From the NCBI GenBank assembly GCA_963831605.1, contig CAWHQR010000001.1:202477-266476 (forward strand): a stretch of DNA of 64,000 nucleotides, in the 5' to 3' direction. Numbering within the stretch: position 1 is the first letter of the stretch; each line of letters opens with the position of its first letter. The position numbers and the translations under genes are program-made. This document shows, in pieces, positions 1-9,044 of the stretch. The stretch comes from DASUPK01 sp963831605 (GTDB lineage: Bacteria; Actinomycetota; Thermoleophilia; Solirubrobacterales; 70-9). The notes below the pieces were generated by a model that had not been told where the DNA came from, ran no database searches, and saw nothing but the letters and a program-made list of their open reading frames with translations.

Positions 1-2
1 AG

Positions 3-644
3 TTCATTTCGATCACGCCCGAGCTCCACCGCTACGCCGTGGAGCACAGCTCGTTCCGCGACGCCGTCGTTGCGGACGTCGAACGGGCCGGGGAGGACAT
101 GGGCGACCTGGCCTCGATGCAGATCGCGGGCGACCAGGCCGCCTTCATGACCGTCGTCGTCGCCGCGATCGGTGCCCGCAGCGCGCTGGAGGTGGGGACG
201 TTCCTCGGCTACGGCGCGATCGCGATCGCCCGCGGCCTGCCGGCCGACGGGCGGCTCGTCTGCTGCGAACTCGAACAGAAATACGCCGATCGGGCTCGCG
301 AGCATCTCGACAAGGCGGGTCTGGCCGACCGGGTCGAGTTCCGGATCGGACCGGCGCTCGAGAGCCTGCAGGCGATGGAGGCCACCGAGCAGTTCGATTT
401 CGCCTTCATCGACGCGGACAAGACCGAGTACATCGACTACTTCGAGGAGACCCTGCCGCGGATCCGGCCCAACGGCCTGATCATGCTCGACAACACCCTG
501 CGCGGCGGGACCGTGATGGAGCCCGGCGACTCGGACGCAGCGCGGGTCACCGGCGAGCTCAACGATCGTCTCGCCGCGGATGACCGCGTCGACGTGGCGC
601 TGCTCGGTGTGGCCGACGGCATCACGCTCGTGCGCAAGAGGTGA
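3..644 (+). CDS. Class I SAM-dependent O-methyltransferase, 5' end cut by window
   Basis: Cytoplasmic O-methyltransferase of the methyltransferase-3 (caffeoyl-CoA/catechol type) family, expected to move a methyl group from S-adenosylmethionine to a hydroxyl of an unidentified small molecule. The frame is open to the window edge and the codons before the first GTG (position 39) already read like the family N-terminus (TPELHRYAVEH), so the true start lies upstream. The SAM loop is LEVGTFLGYGAIAIARG; FIDADK and LDN supply the usual divalent-metal ligands. The stop overlaps the GTG of the following acetyltransferase, which suggests co-transcription. The family call is firm; the substrate is unknown. 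Confidence 0.85.
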   Translation, partial: FISITPELHRYAVEHSSFRDAVVADVERAGEDMGDLASMQIAGDQAAFMTVVVAAIGARSALEVGTFLGYGAIAIARGLPADGRLVCCELEQKYADRAREHLDKAGLADRVEFRIGPALESLQAMEATEQFDFAFIDADKTEYIDYFEETLPRIRPNGLIMLDNTLRGGTVMEPGDSDAARVTGELNDRLAADDRVDVALLGVADGITLVRKR

Positions 645-1408
645 GCCGGCCGCCCGCCGACAGCGCCGGCTGGCTCGGACTCGTCCGCGCCTCGATGCCG
701 CCCTTATGGTCGCTGCTCGCGGAGAGCACCGGAGGCAGCGTCTGGGAGCGGGACGGGATCACGGCGGCGATCGTCCCCGGCTCGCCGAAGCGCTCGTTCT
801 TCAACTCGGTCCTCTACACCGACCCCGAGCCGATGGTGGAGTCGATCGGCGAACTCGCGACGATCTACTCCGAGGCGGGCATCGAGGCTTGGACGGTCTG
901 GGTCCCCGAAGGCGATGCCGACGTCGCGGAGGCGCTGCGGGCCGCGGGCCACGAGCTCGATGCGAGGCCCCGCGCGATGGCCATGCCCATCGAGGCCCTG
1001 GAGGCACCCGAGCCAGATCCGGGCCTCGAGATCCGGGAGGAGCCGGACTACGACCTGGTCTCGAGCATCAACGAGGTCGCCTACGGCTTCGCGCCCGGCG
1101 AGTTCCCGGTGATGGGCGGAGACCTGTCGGCCCTGCGGACCTACCTCGGCTCGATCGACGGCGAGACCGTGGCCTGCGCCGGCGCCTTCGCCCATGGGAG
1201 CGATTGCGAGATCGTCTTCGTCGCGGTCCTGCCGGAGGGCAGGGGCCGCGGCATCTCCGGCCGGCTGATGGCCAGGGCGCTCGCGGATGCCGCCGATCAG
1301 GGCCTCGAGACGACCACCCTGCAGGCGACCAAGCTGGGCTACCCGGTCTACGTCAGGCTCGGCTACGCCGACCATGGCGAGCTGCAGATGTGGGAGCGGC
1401 GGAAGTAG
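641..1408 (+). CDS. GNAT family N-acetyltransferase
   Basis: A 255-residue protein whose C-terminal half is a GNAT fold: the acetyl-CoA motif A reads VLPEGRGRGISGRLMARA, followed by LGYPVYVRLGYADHGE, typical of the last strands of the fold. The N-terminal half is divergent and may be a degenerate second GNAT-like lobe. It starts with GTG overlapping the methyltransferase stop by four bases, so the two are probably translationally coupled. It would acetylate an amine using acetyl-CoA; nothing in the sequence identifies the substrate. Confidence 0.8.
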   Translation: MSRPPADSAGWLGLVRASMPPLWSLLAESTGGSVWERDGITAAIVPGSPKRSFFNSVLYTDPEPMVESIGELATIYSEAGIEAWTVWVPEGDADVAEALRAAGHELDARPRAMAMPIEALEAPEPDPGLEIREEPDYDLVSSINEVAYGFAPGEFPVMGGDLSALRTYLGSIDGETVACAGAFAHGSDCEIVFVAVLPEGRGRGISGRLMARALADAADQGLETTTLQATKLGYPVYVRLGYADHGELQMWERRK

Positions 1409-1418
1409 GGTCCCGCTC

Positions 1419-1760
1419 GTGGCGCGAGGGCCCTACAGCGACGATCAGATCGACTCGGCGATCGACGCGATCTCCGAGCCGGATGTGTTCAGGGAGGCCG
1501 AGCGGCAGGTCGCCCGCGCTGCGCCGCGCCTTCAGGGGATCCTCGCCGAGGCGCTGGGCGCCGGCGGCTGGTTCGGCGAGTCGCACGAGACCGAGTCCCT
1601 GAAGGCGGCGACCGTGCCGGACGAGGAGGCTCGGCTGACGGCCGTGCGCACCCTTCTGGCCGAGGAGGCGAGGATGGGAATGATGGTTGGGGTTGCTGTC
1701 GGCTGGGCATTGGCCGACAAGCTGGAAGAGCAGGAATCCGAACCGACGAAGGAGGACTGA
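1419..1760 (+). CDS. Hypothetical protein, 113 aa
   Basis: No family recognised. The frame starts with GTG (MARGPYSDDQID) 10 bases after the acetyltransferase and stops 5 bases before the next gene, so it is in the middle of a tight same-strand run. It looks mostly helical and acidic. One hydrophobic stretch (MGMMVGVAVGWALADKL) near the C-terminus could be a weak membrane or packing helix. Codon usage matches its neighbours, which favours a real gene. The start is inferred from spacing; an upstream in-frame extension would lie inside the acetyltransferase. Confidence 0.6.
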   Translation: MARGPYSDDQIDSAIDAISEPDVFREAERQVARAAPRLQGILAEALGAGGWFGESHETESLKAATVPDEEARLTAVRTLLAEEARMGMMVGVAVGWALADKLEEQESEPTKED

Positions 1761-1765
1761 CCCAG

Positions 1766-2476
1766 ATGGAGATCAACTACATCGGCCATTCCACGGTCGA
1801 GCTGGTCGACGGCGACACCCGTGTGCTCGTCGACCCGTTCCTCGCCCCGAACAACCCGGCGGCCAAGGTCTCGGCGAACGACGTCGACCCGACGCACGTC
1901 GTCATCACCCACGCACACCAGGACCACTTCGCCGATGCGATCGCCGTCGGCAAGCGAAGCCAAGCCTTCTACGTCGCCATCTCCGAGCTCGCGAACGTGC
2001 TCGACGAGGAGGGGCTCGAGAACTTCGCCGACCCGAATCTCGGCGGCACCGTGGAGTTCGACTGGGGCTGGGTGAAGCTCGTGCAGGCGTTCCACACCAG
2101 CACCGTGCCGGTCGGCGATCGCCCCTTCAGCCCGTCAACGGGGACCGTGATCGGCGCGGCGGCCGGAGCCGTCATCAACCTCGGAGGCAAGACGCTCTAC
2201 CACCTCGGTGACACGGCTCTGTTCGGCGATCTGAAGCTGATCGCCGAGCGCACGCCCGTCGACGTCGCCTTCATCCCGATCGGCGGGCACTACACGATGG
2301 ATCGACACGACGCCGTGGTCGCCGCCGATTTCATCGGAGCCGAGACGGTGATTCCGATCCACTACAACACCTTCCCGCCGATCAAGACGGACGCCGAGGC
2401 GTTCCGCTCCGACGTCGAATCGAAGACGAAGTCGAAGGTGGCGGTGCTGGCGCCCGGGGAGAGCCTGAGCTTGTAG
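1766..2476 (+). CDS. UPF0173-type metal-dependent hydrolase (metallo-beta-lactamase fold)
   Basis: A 236-residue cytoplasmic protein of the UPF0173/UlaG-like branch of the metallo-beta-lactamase fold. The metal site is visible as THAHQDH (H49, H51, D53, H54), then a middle histidine (QAFHTS), GDTALF and IGGHYTMD, and a late IPIHYNTFP, in the order expected for the family. Length is normal. The physiological substrate of UPF0173 proteins is generally not established. It is the fourth gene of the run beginning with the O-methyltransferase. Confidence 0.85.
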   Translation: MEINYIGHSTVELVDGDTRVLVDPFLAPNNPAAKVSANDVDPTHVVITHAHQDHFADAIAVGKRSQAFYVAISELANVLDEEGLENFADPNLGGTVEFDWGWVKLVQAFHTSTVPVGDRPFSPSTGTVIGAAAGAVINLGGKTLYHLGDTALFGDLKLIAERTPVDVAFIPIGGHYTMDRHDAVVAADFIGAETVIPIHYNTFPPIKTDAEAFRSDVESKTKSKVAVLAPGESLSL

Positions 2477-2516
2477 CTGGGTCGAAACTGGCCAGCCAGC
2501 CAATTCGTGCGCTAGG

Positions 2517-3464
2517 GTGCTGCCCGTGGAAGCAAGGGAAGCCACCCAGTCGGGACCGTCACGAGCGCAGCGCGAGGACTTCCGGGCCACCTCGGATCCG
2601 GCCCTGCAGGAGGGCGGTCGGGGCGACGTCAAGCTCCTCGACTACACCCAGCTCTACAACCTCTGGGAGAAGCAGCAGTGGCTCACCCAGGACCTCGACT
2701 TCTCGCAGGACCGCGTCGACTGGCACGAGCGGATCCCTGAGGAGGAGCGCTTCCAGCGGATGTACGGGCTCTCCAGCTTCTTCATCGGCGAGCAGAAGGT
2801 CGCCGATGAGCTCGGGCCGATCATGCGCGCCGCCCCGACCGAGGCGCAGCGGATCTTCCTCTCCACCCAGATCGCGGACGAGGCCCGCCACGTGCGCTTC
2901 TTCGACCGCTTCTTCAGCGAGGTGGGCGTGCTCGAGGGCTCGGACGACCTTTCGCAGCGACTCGAGGCTCTGGACGAGCACGTCAACGACGCGTTCCGCA
3001 CCCTCTTCGACGACCTCCTGAAGAGCCGGGTCGACCGGCTGGGGCAGGAGCCGGGGGACCTGGACGCGCTGGTCGAGGCAGTGACGCTCTACCACATGGT
3101 CATCGAGGGAATGCTGGCCCTCACCGGGCAGCACTTCATCATCGACTACAACGAGCGCGTGGGGACGCTGCCGGGGTTCGTCGAGGGCTTCTCCAACGTG
3201 GCCCGTGACGAGCACCGCCACATCGCCTTCGGGGTCCGCTTTCTCACCGACTGCGTCAAGGCCGACGACCGCTACCGCGGGGTCATCCAGAAGATGCTCG
3301 AGCAGTCACTGCCGGTCGCCGACAAGGTGATCGACCCGCCGTGGCCGGAGGAGGAGGACAACACCGAGCTCTTCGGTGCGAGCCGCGAGGAGACACATGC
3401 CTTCGCCGCTCAGGCCCTCGGCCGGCGGCTGAAGGTCATCGGGCTGATGCCCGCTAGCGCCTGA
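2517..3464 (+). CDS. R2-like ligand-binding oxidase (R2lox) / ribonucleotide reductase small-subunit family
   Basis: A ferritin-like four-helix di-metal protein of 315 residues. Metal ligands by pattern are E92, E122, H125, E197, E232 and H235 (GEQKV, DEARH, IEGMLALTG, DEHRH). Val at E92+3 (V95) and Tyr at E197-5 (Y192) occupy the positions of the Val-Tyr ether crosslink in characterised R2lox proteins, and the LALTG stretch is also R2lox-like, so an oxidase with an Mn/Fe centre is more likely than a true NrdB; no NrdA is nearby. GTG at 2517 or 2526 may be the start. The 3' end overlaps the convergent sigma factor by 11 bases. Confidence 0.75.
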   Translation: MLPVEAREATQSGPSRAQREDFRATSDPALQEGGRGDVKLLDYTQLYNLWEKQQWLTQDLDFSQDRVDWHERIPEEERFQRMYGLSSFFIGEQKVADELGPIMRAAPTEAQRIFLSTQIADEARHVRFFDRFFSEVGVLEGSDDLSQRLEALDEHVNDAFRTLFDDLLKSRVDRLGQEPGDLDALVEAVTLYHMVIEGMLALTGQHFIIDYNERVGTLPGFVEGFSNVARDEHRHIAFGVRFLTDCVKADDRYRGVIQKMLEQSLPVADKVIDPPWPEEEDNTELFGASREETHAFAAQALGRRLKVIGLMPASA

Positions 3465-5148
3465 ACTTCTTCTTCGGCGCGGACTTGTGCTTCCGTGGTG
3501 CCGAGTAGGCCAGCGGCCTCACGGCGCCGTCCTGGATCGAGCCGGTCGCGCCGGTGTCGGCGGGAGCCGTGGGTGGCGGGGGAGGCGGCGTCGTGCAGCT
3601 GCTCGGCGCACCCGCGTCGGTGACGCCGTCGCCGTCCGCGTCGCAGACGGGGGTGGCGGGCTCGACTCCGGTCGTGACCGGGCCGGACTGGGTGGGCGAA
3701 GTCGCGTTCGGATCGCTGTTGGCGATCGCGTTCTTGTGGTGGCGGTGATGGCGTCCGGTCATGGCTGTCGCCGTCGTCCCGCCGGTCTGAGCGCCGGTGG
3801 TCGCCGCCGGGTCGGTCGGCTGCGGAGGCACGGTGACCGTCTCGGGAGGCGTGGTCGCGGCCTGGGCCGCGGTCGGAGGCGTCTGGGTCGCGGCGGCGGC
3901 CTGGGCCACAGCTGGGTCCGTCTTCGGCGGGATGCCGATCTTGGTCGCCTTGCCGCGGTTGATGACCTTGTGCTTGGCGGGGGCGGGCTTTGAAGGGTTG
4001 GGGTCGGAGACGTTCTGGATCTCGGCCGCGCCGCCGGCCAGGATCGCAGCGGTCGCGAGACCGGCTGCGGCCTTGGTGCCGATCGCAGCGGCCGCGCCGC
4101 CTGCCGCCGTAACGGCTCCGCCACCAGCCGCGGCTCCGCCGGCGACTGCTGCGCTGCCAACGGCGGCTGTGCTCCCGGCAGCGGCTGCACCGGCTCCGGC
4201 CGCTCCTGCACCGGCAGCCCCGGCACCCGCGGCGCCTGCACCGGCACCCGCGGCGCCTGCACCAGCACCCGCCCCGGCCGCGCCGCCACCACCAGCACCG
4301 GCACCCGCGGCCGCGCCGCCGCCGCCACCACCGAAGAGCCCGCTGAGCTTGGCGAGCAGCGCGCCCTTGAGGAGGAGCAGCGGCCCGGCCGGGAAGATCG
4401 CGGCCAGGGCCTTGGTGTCGGAACGAAGCTGGGAGCGGAACTCGCGGCAGGGGTCGCAGCTCTTCAGATGGCGCCTGACCGGGCCGGAGACCTTGGCGAT
4501 GCCCTCGGCGGCCTCGGCGAGCTCCAGGCGGACGTCGTCGCAGGTGAGCTGTCGCGACTGGCTCGACTCGGCCAGCGCGATACGAGCTCGAACCAGCAGG
4601 CTCTTCACCCCGGGCACGGTCGTGTCCATCGCCTGGGCGATCTCCTCGTAGCTCATCGCGTCGATCTCACGCAGGAGCAGCGCCGAGCGCTGGGTCTCCG
4701 GGAGCTGGCCGACGTCGGAGAGCAGGTTGCGGAACTCCTCACGGTTCTGGACCCGCTCGAGCGTGGTCACCCCGTTCATGTGGGCGTGAGTGTCCATCGT
4801 GTCCTGACCGTCGGCGGTCGGCTTGCGAAGGTGGTTGAGGGAGCGGTTGCGAGCGATCCGGTAGAGCCATGGCCGCACTGCGATCGGCCGCTCGTCGGCG
4901 ACCATCGCGTTGTAGGCCGCGACGAACACTTCCTGGAGCACGTCCTCGGCGTCCTCGGTCGAGCCCAGCATCTGGCGGCAGAAGCCCAGGAGGCGCGACT
5001 GGTAGCGCTCGACCAGGGCATCGAAGGCGTGCTGGTGACCCTTCCGGGTCAGCGCGACGAGCTGCTCATCGTCCTGAAACCGAAGGAGGGGCGAACGCCG
5101 GGCGAAAAGCCCGCGTCGCTGTGCGTGTGTAAGTGTGGAAGCTTCCAA
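3454..5148 (-). CDS. ECF-type RNA polymerase sigma factor fused to anti-sigma-like zinc domain and long low-complexity tail
   Basis: A 564-residue protein, two to three times the normal ECF length. Residues about 41-110 form sigma region 2 (AFDALVERYQSRLL, EDVLQEVFVAAY, RPWLYRIARNRSLNHLR) and about 141-195 region 4 (LPETQRSALLLREIDAMSYE, then an HTH). Next comes a ZAS-like zinc motif with C203, H227, C231 and C234 (HLKSCDPC). A long Gly/Ala tract follows, then a possible membrane segment (AGLATAAILAGGAA), a Pro/Thr-rich region and a basic C-terminus. This suggests a sigma factor carrying its own, possibly membrane-anchored, anti-sigma module. It would direct polymerase to a stress or envelope regulon; the trigger is unknown. 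Confidence 0.85.
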   Translation of the reverse strand: MEASTLTHAQRRGLFARRSPLLRFQDDEQLVALTRKGHQHAFDALVERYQSRLLGFCRQMLGSTEDAEDVLQEVFVAAYNAMVADERPIAVRPWLYRIARNRSLNHLRKPTADGQDTMDTHAHMNGVTTLERVQNREEFRNLLSDVGQLPETQRSALLLREIDAMSYEEIAQAMDTTVPGVKSLLVRARIALAESSQSRQLTCDDVRLELAEAAEGIAKVSGPVRRHLKSCDPCREFRSQLRSDTKALAAIFPAGPLLLLKGALLAKLSGLFGGGGGGAAAGAGAGGGGAAGAGAGAGAAGAGAGAAGAGAAGAGAAGAGAAAAGSTAAVGSAAVAGGAAAGGGAVTAAGGAAAAIGTKAAAGLATAAILAGGAAEIQNVSDPNPSKPAPAKHKVINRGKATKIGIPPKTDPAVAQAAAATQTPPTAAQAATTPPETVTVPPQPTDPAATTGAQTGGTTATAMTGRHHRHHKNAIANSDPNATSPTQSGPVTTGVEPATPVCDADGDGVTDAGAPSSCTTPPPPPPTAPADTGATGSIQDGAVRPLAYSAPRKHKSAPKKKFRR

Positions 5149-5328
5149 GACCGGGGTGACTTCGAAGCGCTCTCCCTGCCACCGGAAACACCGTAGCAGC
5201 GGTTTGGTTGCGCTCGCCTGAGGCTTAACTCCCTCGAAATCTGAGTACTAGGCGGACGTTTTTGGCGCTATTTGCGGGGAATCTCTCCTTGACGCACGGT
5301 GATCATCGCCGATCGGCCTAAGGCCCAT

Positions 5329-6853
5329 CTAAGCGGCCAGTCGCTCGGCGGTTTCGGCCGCCTCAGCTTCGATTCCGACCGGGGCGCCCTCCTCGATCTC
5401 GTTCTCGATCTGCTCCGCACTCGGCTCGCGCAGGGCGAACACTGCGATCAGAATCCCGACCGCTGCAGCGCCGGCGGCGATCAGGAAGGCGAGGTGGTAG
5501 CCGCCGCTGAGCGCCTGGGTGGCGCTTTCACCGGCCGCCTTCAAGGTGTTGGTCCGGTCGGTGGCGATGGTGCCCAGCGCGGCCAGGCCAATGGCGGCGG
5601 AGAGCTGAATCGAGACCTGGATCGTCCCGGACGCGAGGCCCGCGTCCCGGGCGGGCACATCTTCCATCGCGGTCATCATCAGCGGCGGGTTGGCGGCGCC
5701 GAACCCGAGGCCGAGCAGCGCGAGTGAGACGAAGATCAATCGGGAAGTACGGGGTGGACTGACCGATCTGGGAGAAGAGCAGGAGACCGACAACCGGACC
5801 GGCGATTCCAACGACGAGTGTCCGCTTGGGGCCAAAGCGCTCGACCAAACGCGCCGAGAGCCCCGACGACATCGCGGCGAGGGACAGGCTCATCGCGAGA
5901 AAAGCCAGCCCGATCTCGACTGGGCTCATCCCCCGGACGTGCTCGAAGTAGAGCGCTCCGAGGAAGAAGGTGGAGTAGGCGCCGGTGACGAGGAATCCCC
6001 GCACCAAGTTGGCCGTCACCAGGCTGCGCAGGCCGAGGATCCGGAGGGGCATGATCGGGTTCTCGATGCGGGACTCGAGTGCCACGAAGGCGGCGAGCAG
6101 CGCGGCGGAGATGCCGGCCAGCCCGAGGGTGCGTCCGCCCGTCCAGCCCCATTCCGGGACCTTGATCAGGGCGTAGATCAGCGCGATCGACGATGCGGTG
6201 ATCAGGATCGAGCCGAGCCAGTCGATGCGCTCGCCGGCGGCGATGCCCTCGTTCTCGGCGATCAGGGCCCGACCCATGAAGAAGGCGACGGCGCCGATCG
6301 GCAGGTTGACGAAGAAGATCCAGTGCCAGTTGATCGTCTCGGTCAGCGCGCCGCCGAGGAGCAGGCCGAGCGAGGCGCCTCCCGCGATCACGAAGGTGTA
6401 GAGGCTCATCGCCTTGGCTCGGTCGGCCGGCTCCGGGAACTCAACCGCGATGATCGCGATGATCACCGCCGAGGCAAGCGCGGCTGCCGCGCCCTGCAGG
6501 AAGCGGGCGACGACCAGCGTCGTGCCGCTCGGTGCGACGCCGCACAGCATCGACGCAGCGACAAAGGCCGCCACGCCGATCAGGAAGATGCGCTTGCGTC
6601 CGAAGAGATCGCCGAGGCGCCCGGCGAGCAGAAGCAGGCTCCCGAAGGTGATCAGGTAGCCGTCGATGACCCATGTGAGGCTCGACTGGCTGAAGTGCAG
6701 ATCCGACTGGATCGAGGGGAGGGCGACGTTGACGATCGTCGTGTCGAGGATGATCATCAGCTGCCCGAGGCAGACGACGAAAAGGGCGATCCACCTGCGA
6801 CGGTCGGAGTCCCGCGCTATCTTGTACGTAGTAGCCTCCACGAGGATCATCAC
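5329..6853 (-). pseudogene. DHA2/EmrB-QacA type MFS drug exporter, frameshifted
   Basis: A 14-helix proton-drug antiporter split by one frameshift. The first frame runs from the start at 6853 through GRLGDLFGRKRIFLIG and the motif-C region to SQIGQSTPYFP; homology then continues in another frame from about 5745 (LIFVSLALLGLGFGAANPP) to the stop at 5329. One extra base around 5738-5747 explains the break. Everything else looks intact, so a recent mutation or a sequencing error is equally possible. It is transcribed divergently from the MarR gene at 6914, a usual repressor/exporter arrangement. Confidence 0.75.
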
Positions 6854-6913
6854 TATATCAGGGATTATCTCTGAGTGAAGGATTATCCGCGAGGCAGGCT
6901 ACGATTGGGAGAG

Positions 6914-7354
6914 ATGAATACGCAAGCTCCATCAGTTGCGGGCTCGATGAACCTGCTGACGCGCCTGTCGCGCGTGATCTATCGCCGTGCCGTCCCGGAG
7001 CTGATCGGGATCAAGATCAAGGAGTTCGTCGCGCTCGTCTACCTGCGCGAGTCCGGGCGGGCGACCCAGCAGAAGCTGGCCGAGACGATGATGATGGACG
7101 CGAACAACTGCGTGATCCTGCTCAACGGCCTGGAGGACGAGGGAATGATCGCCCGGACCCGAGACCCCGAGGACCGGCGCCGGCACATCGTCGCGATCAC
7201 CCCGAAGGGCTACCGGGCGCTCGAGAAGGCGGAGCATGAGCTCGAGACGCTGGAGGACGAGGTGCTCGGCAACCTCGACCGATCCGAGCGCGACCAGCTG
7301 CGGGACCTCTTAGCCAAGGCGCTCGAGGACCACTCGCTCGCGATCTCGGCGTAG
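6914..7354 (+). CDS. MarR family transcriptional regulator
   Basis: A winged-helix repressor, 146 residues from the ATG at 6914, which has GGGAGAG just upstream; an in-frame ATG at 6875 is less likely because it has no Shine-Dalgarno sequence. The DNA-binding wing is visible as RTRDPEDRRRHIVAITPKG and the recognition-helix region as ATQQKLAETMMMDANNCV. It is divergent from the exporter at 5329-6853 and probably represses it. The intergenic DNA holds two direct GGATTATC copies near 6862 and 6882 that could belong to its operator. Confidence 0.85.
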   Translation: MNTQAPSVAGSMNLLTRLSRVIYRRAVPELIGIKIKEFVALVYLRESGRATQQKLAETMMMDANNCVILLNGLEDEGMIARTRDPEDRRRHIVAITPKGYRALEKAEHELETLEDEVLGNLDRSERDQLRDLLAKALEDHSLAISA

Positions 7355-7389
7355 CCGCCGCGAGCACGGCCTCGGCGCGATCCTCGCTC

Positions 7390-7473
7390 GCCGGGGTGGC
7401 CAAACTGGTCTAGGCAGCGGACTTAAAATCCGTGGCCCTCATGGGCATGTGGGTTCGAATCCCACCCCCGGCA
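7390..7473 (+). tRNA. tRNA-Leu (anticodon UAA)
   Basis: Cloverleaf of 84 nt: acceptor GCCGGGG pairs with CCCCGGC, discriminator A. The anticodon loop is CTTAAAA with anticodon TAA, the T arm is GTGGG-TTCGAAT-CCCAC, and a long variable arm (class II) fits leucine. CCA is not encoded. Confidence 0.95.
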
Positions 7474-7533
7474 TTGACTGCGCGCTACGAGGTTCGCCAG
7501 CGATCTGGATCCTGGCGGTCCTCGAGGCGCTTC

Positions 7534-7821
7534 TCAACCGATCGCACCTTGTCGCTCGAGCGTCTGCTCCTTGTCGCGGCGCTCGTCGAGTTTCAGCACG
7601 GAGTAGACGCGGGGCAGACCCATCTCGAACGGGACTCGGTGGAGCTCCGCGACCACGTCGAGGATGTCCTCGACCGATCCCTCCAGCGAGGTGCCCATCG
7701 CGTGCAGCTCGTAGCGGACCCTGTCCTGGGCGGCGAGCCGTCGCTGGATCTCGGCGATGTACTCGCTGGCGCTCGCGTCCGAGCGGCCCAGGCCGATAAC
7801 TGTCAGGTCAGCGCTGGCCAT
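7534..7821 (-). CDS. Thiamine-binding protein, MTH1187/YkoF (UPF0045) family
   Basis: A 95-residue ferredoxin-like fold protein. Recognisable family pattern: an N-terminal strand (ADLTVIGLGR), SEYIAEIQRRLA, then YELHAMGTSLEGSVEDILDVVAELH and the closing GLPRVYSVLKLDERRDK. Members bind thiamine or related hydroxymethylpyrimidine compounds and oligomerise. No thiamine pathway genes or TPP riboswitch are adjacent, so its job here is inferred from the family only. It ends close to the tRNA-Leu gene and lies just downstream of the ROK regulator on the same strand. Confidence 0.8.
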   Translation of the reverse strand: MASADLTVIGLGRSDASASEYIAEIQRRLAAQDRVRYELHAMGTSLEGSVEDILDVVAELHRVPFEMGLPRVYSVLKLDERRDKEQTLERQGAIG

Positions 7822-7840
7822 GCACCGGATCTTCTCGAAT

Positions 7841-9022
7841 TCAGGCTCGCGCGCGGTTTTCGAAGACGCTATCCAGAGCAGCCGCCCGGCCCACCGCGAG
7901 CGCTCCGTTCAAGACAGCCGCGTCCCCCAGGCTTGAGACCTCGACCCGCGGCCGGTAGGGCAGCAGCTCCTCCAGTCGAGTCCGAATCGGCGCCAGCAGG
8001 AGGTCTCCGTTGGCGCCGATGCCGCCGCCGATCACCACCAGCTCGACGTCGATAACCGCCGCGACCGGGGCGATGTGGAGGGCGATCCGGCGTGCTTCCT
8101 CCTCCACGACCTCCATGGCGAGCGGGTCGCCAGCCCTGGCCGCGCCGAAGATCTCGGGTAGCTCGAAGGACGGCCCGAGGGCGCTCTCACGCCAGCCCTC
8201 TTCCACCAACCCCCGCGCGAAGCGGGAGATCGACTCGGCGGCAGGATCGGCCTCCCGCTCGAGCCCTGATCCGAGCGCGAAGTCCACCTCGCCGGCCGCC
8301 CCGTGATGGCCCCGGTGGAGCTCGCCGTGGACAACGACGCCCGCGCCGAGCCCGGTGCCGACTGAGAGGAAGGCGAAATCGGCGACGCCCCGGGCAACCC
8401 CATGCGCCTGCTCCCCGACAGCAGCCAGGTTGATGTCGTTCTCGAGCGTGACCGGCACGCCGAGCATCCGCTCGAGCTCGGCGTCGACCCGTCTGCCCTC
8501 GAGTCCGTGGATGTTCTCCGCCTGCGCCACAGTCCCCCGGCCGGCATCGACGACACCCGGCACCCCGAGCACGGCTCCGTCGATCGAGCCGTCGTTCACG
8601 TCGGCGGCGGCGGCGAGACGGCCCTTGAGCTCGGCGGCCGCGTCGAGGGCGGCTTTCGCCTCGGAGTCGGGGAGCTCGATGTCCTGGCGGGCCCTGATCT
8701 CGCCGCCCAGGTCGCAGATGGCCCCGCGCAGGAAGCGCGCGCCGAGATCGAGGCCGAGGACGAGCGCCACGTCGGGGACAGGCTCGAAGAAGGTGGCGCC
8801 GTAGCTTGGCCCGTCTCCGGCTGCGCTCGCCTCCCGTACCAGCCCGGCGTCGAGCAGTGAGCGTAGCGCGACCGAAACGGTGGGCTTCGAGATTCCCACT
8901 GACCTCGAGATCTTGGCGCGGGAGATCGGTGCCCTCTCGCGAATCGCCTCCAGCACGGTCCGTTCGTTCAGGTGGCGCAGCAGGGGAGGAGTCGCAGCGG
9001 TGCCTGCTCGTGGGGTGCTCAT
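7841..9022 (-). CDS. ROK family transcriptional regulator / sugar kinase-like
   Basis: A 393-residue protein with an N-terminal winged helix (ISRAKISRSVGISKPTVSVALRSL is the HTH, about residues 33-57) followed by a ROK sugar-kinase fold: LGLDLGARFLRGAICDLGG for the phosphate site, LENDINLAAVGEQ, SVGTGLGAGVVV, and VVIGGGIGANG. The cysteine-rich zinc motif of many ROK proteins is replaced by GHHGAAGE, so catalysis is doubtful and a repressor role is likelier. It is the last gene of the sugar-uptake cluster and presumably senses the sugar taken up by it. Confidence 0.85.
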   Translation of the reverse strand: MSTPRAGTAATPPLLRHLNERTVLEAIRERAPISRAKISRSVGISKPTVSVALRSLLDAGLVREASAAGDGPSYGATFFEPVPDVALVLGLDLGARFLRGAICDLGGEIRARQDIELPDSEAKAALDAAAELKGRLAAAADVNDGSIDGAVLGVPGVVDAGRGTVAQAENIHGLEGRRVDAELERMLGVPVTLENDINLAAVGEQAHGVARGVADFAFLSVGTGLGAGVVVHGELHRGHHGAAGEVDFALGSGLEREADPAAESISRFARGLVEEGWRESALGPSFELPEIFGAARAGDPLAMEVVEEEARRIALHIAPVAAVIDVELVVIGGGIGANGDLLLAPIRTRLEELLPYRPRVEVSSLGDAAVLNGALAVGRAAALDSVFENRARA

Positions 9023-9044
9023 CGGGCTCGGTGGCGTCGACGGC

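Noticed and set aside
1..644. GTG at 39 as the true start of the O-methyltransferase
   Set aside because: The twelve codons before it already match the family N-terminus, so the gene begins outside the window.
3797..4651. Long plus-strand frame opposite the sigma-factor gene
   Set aside because: It mirrors the Gly/Ala/Pro low-complexity tract; the minus-strand frame has clear sigma-factor domains.
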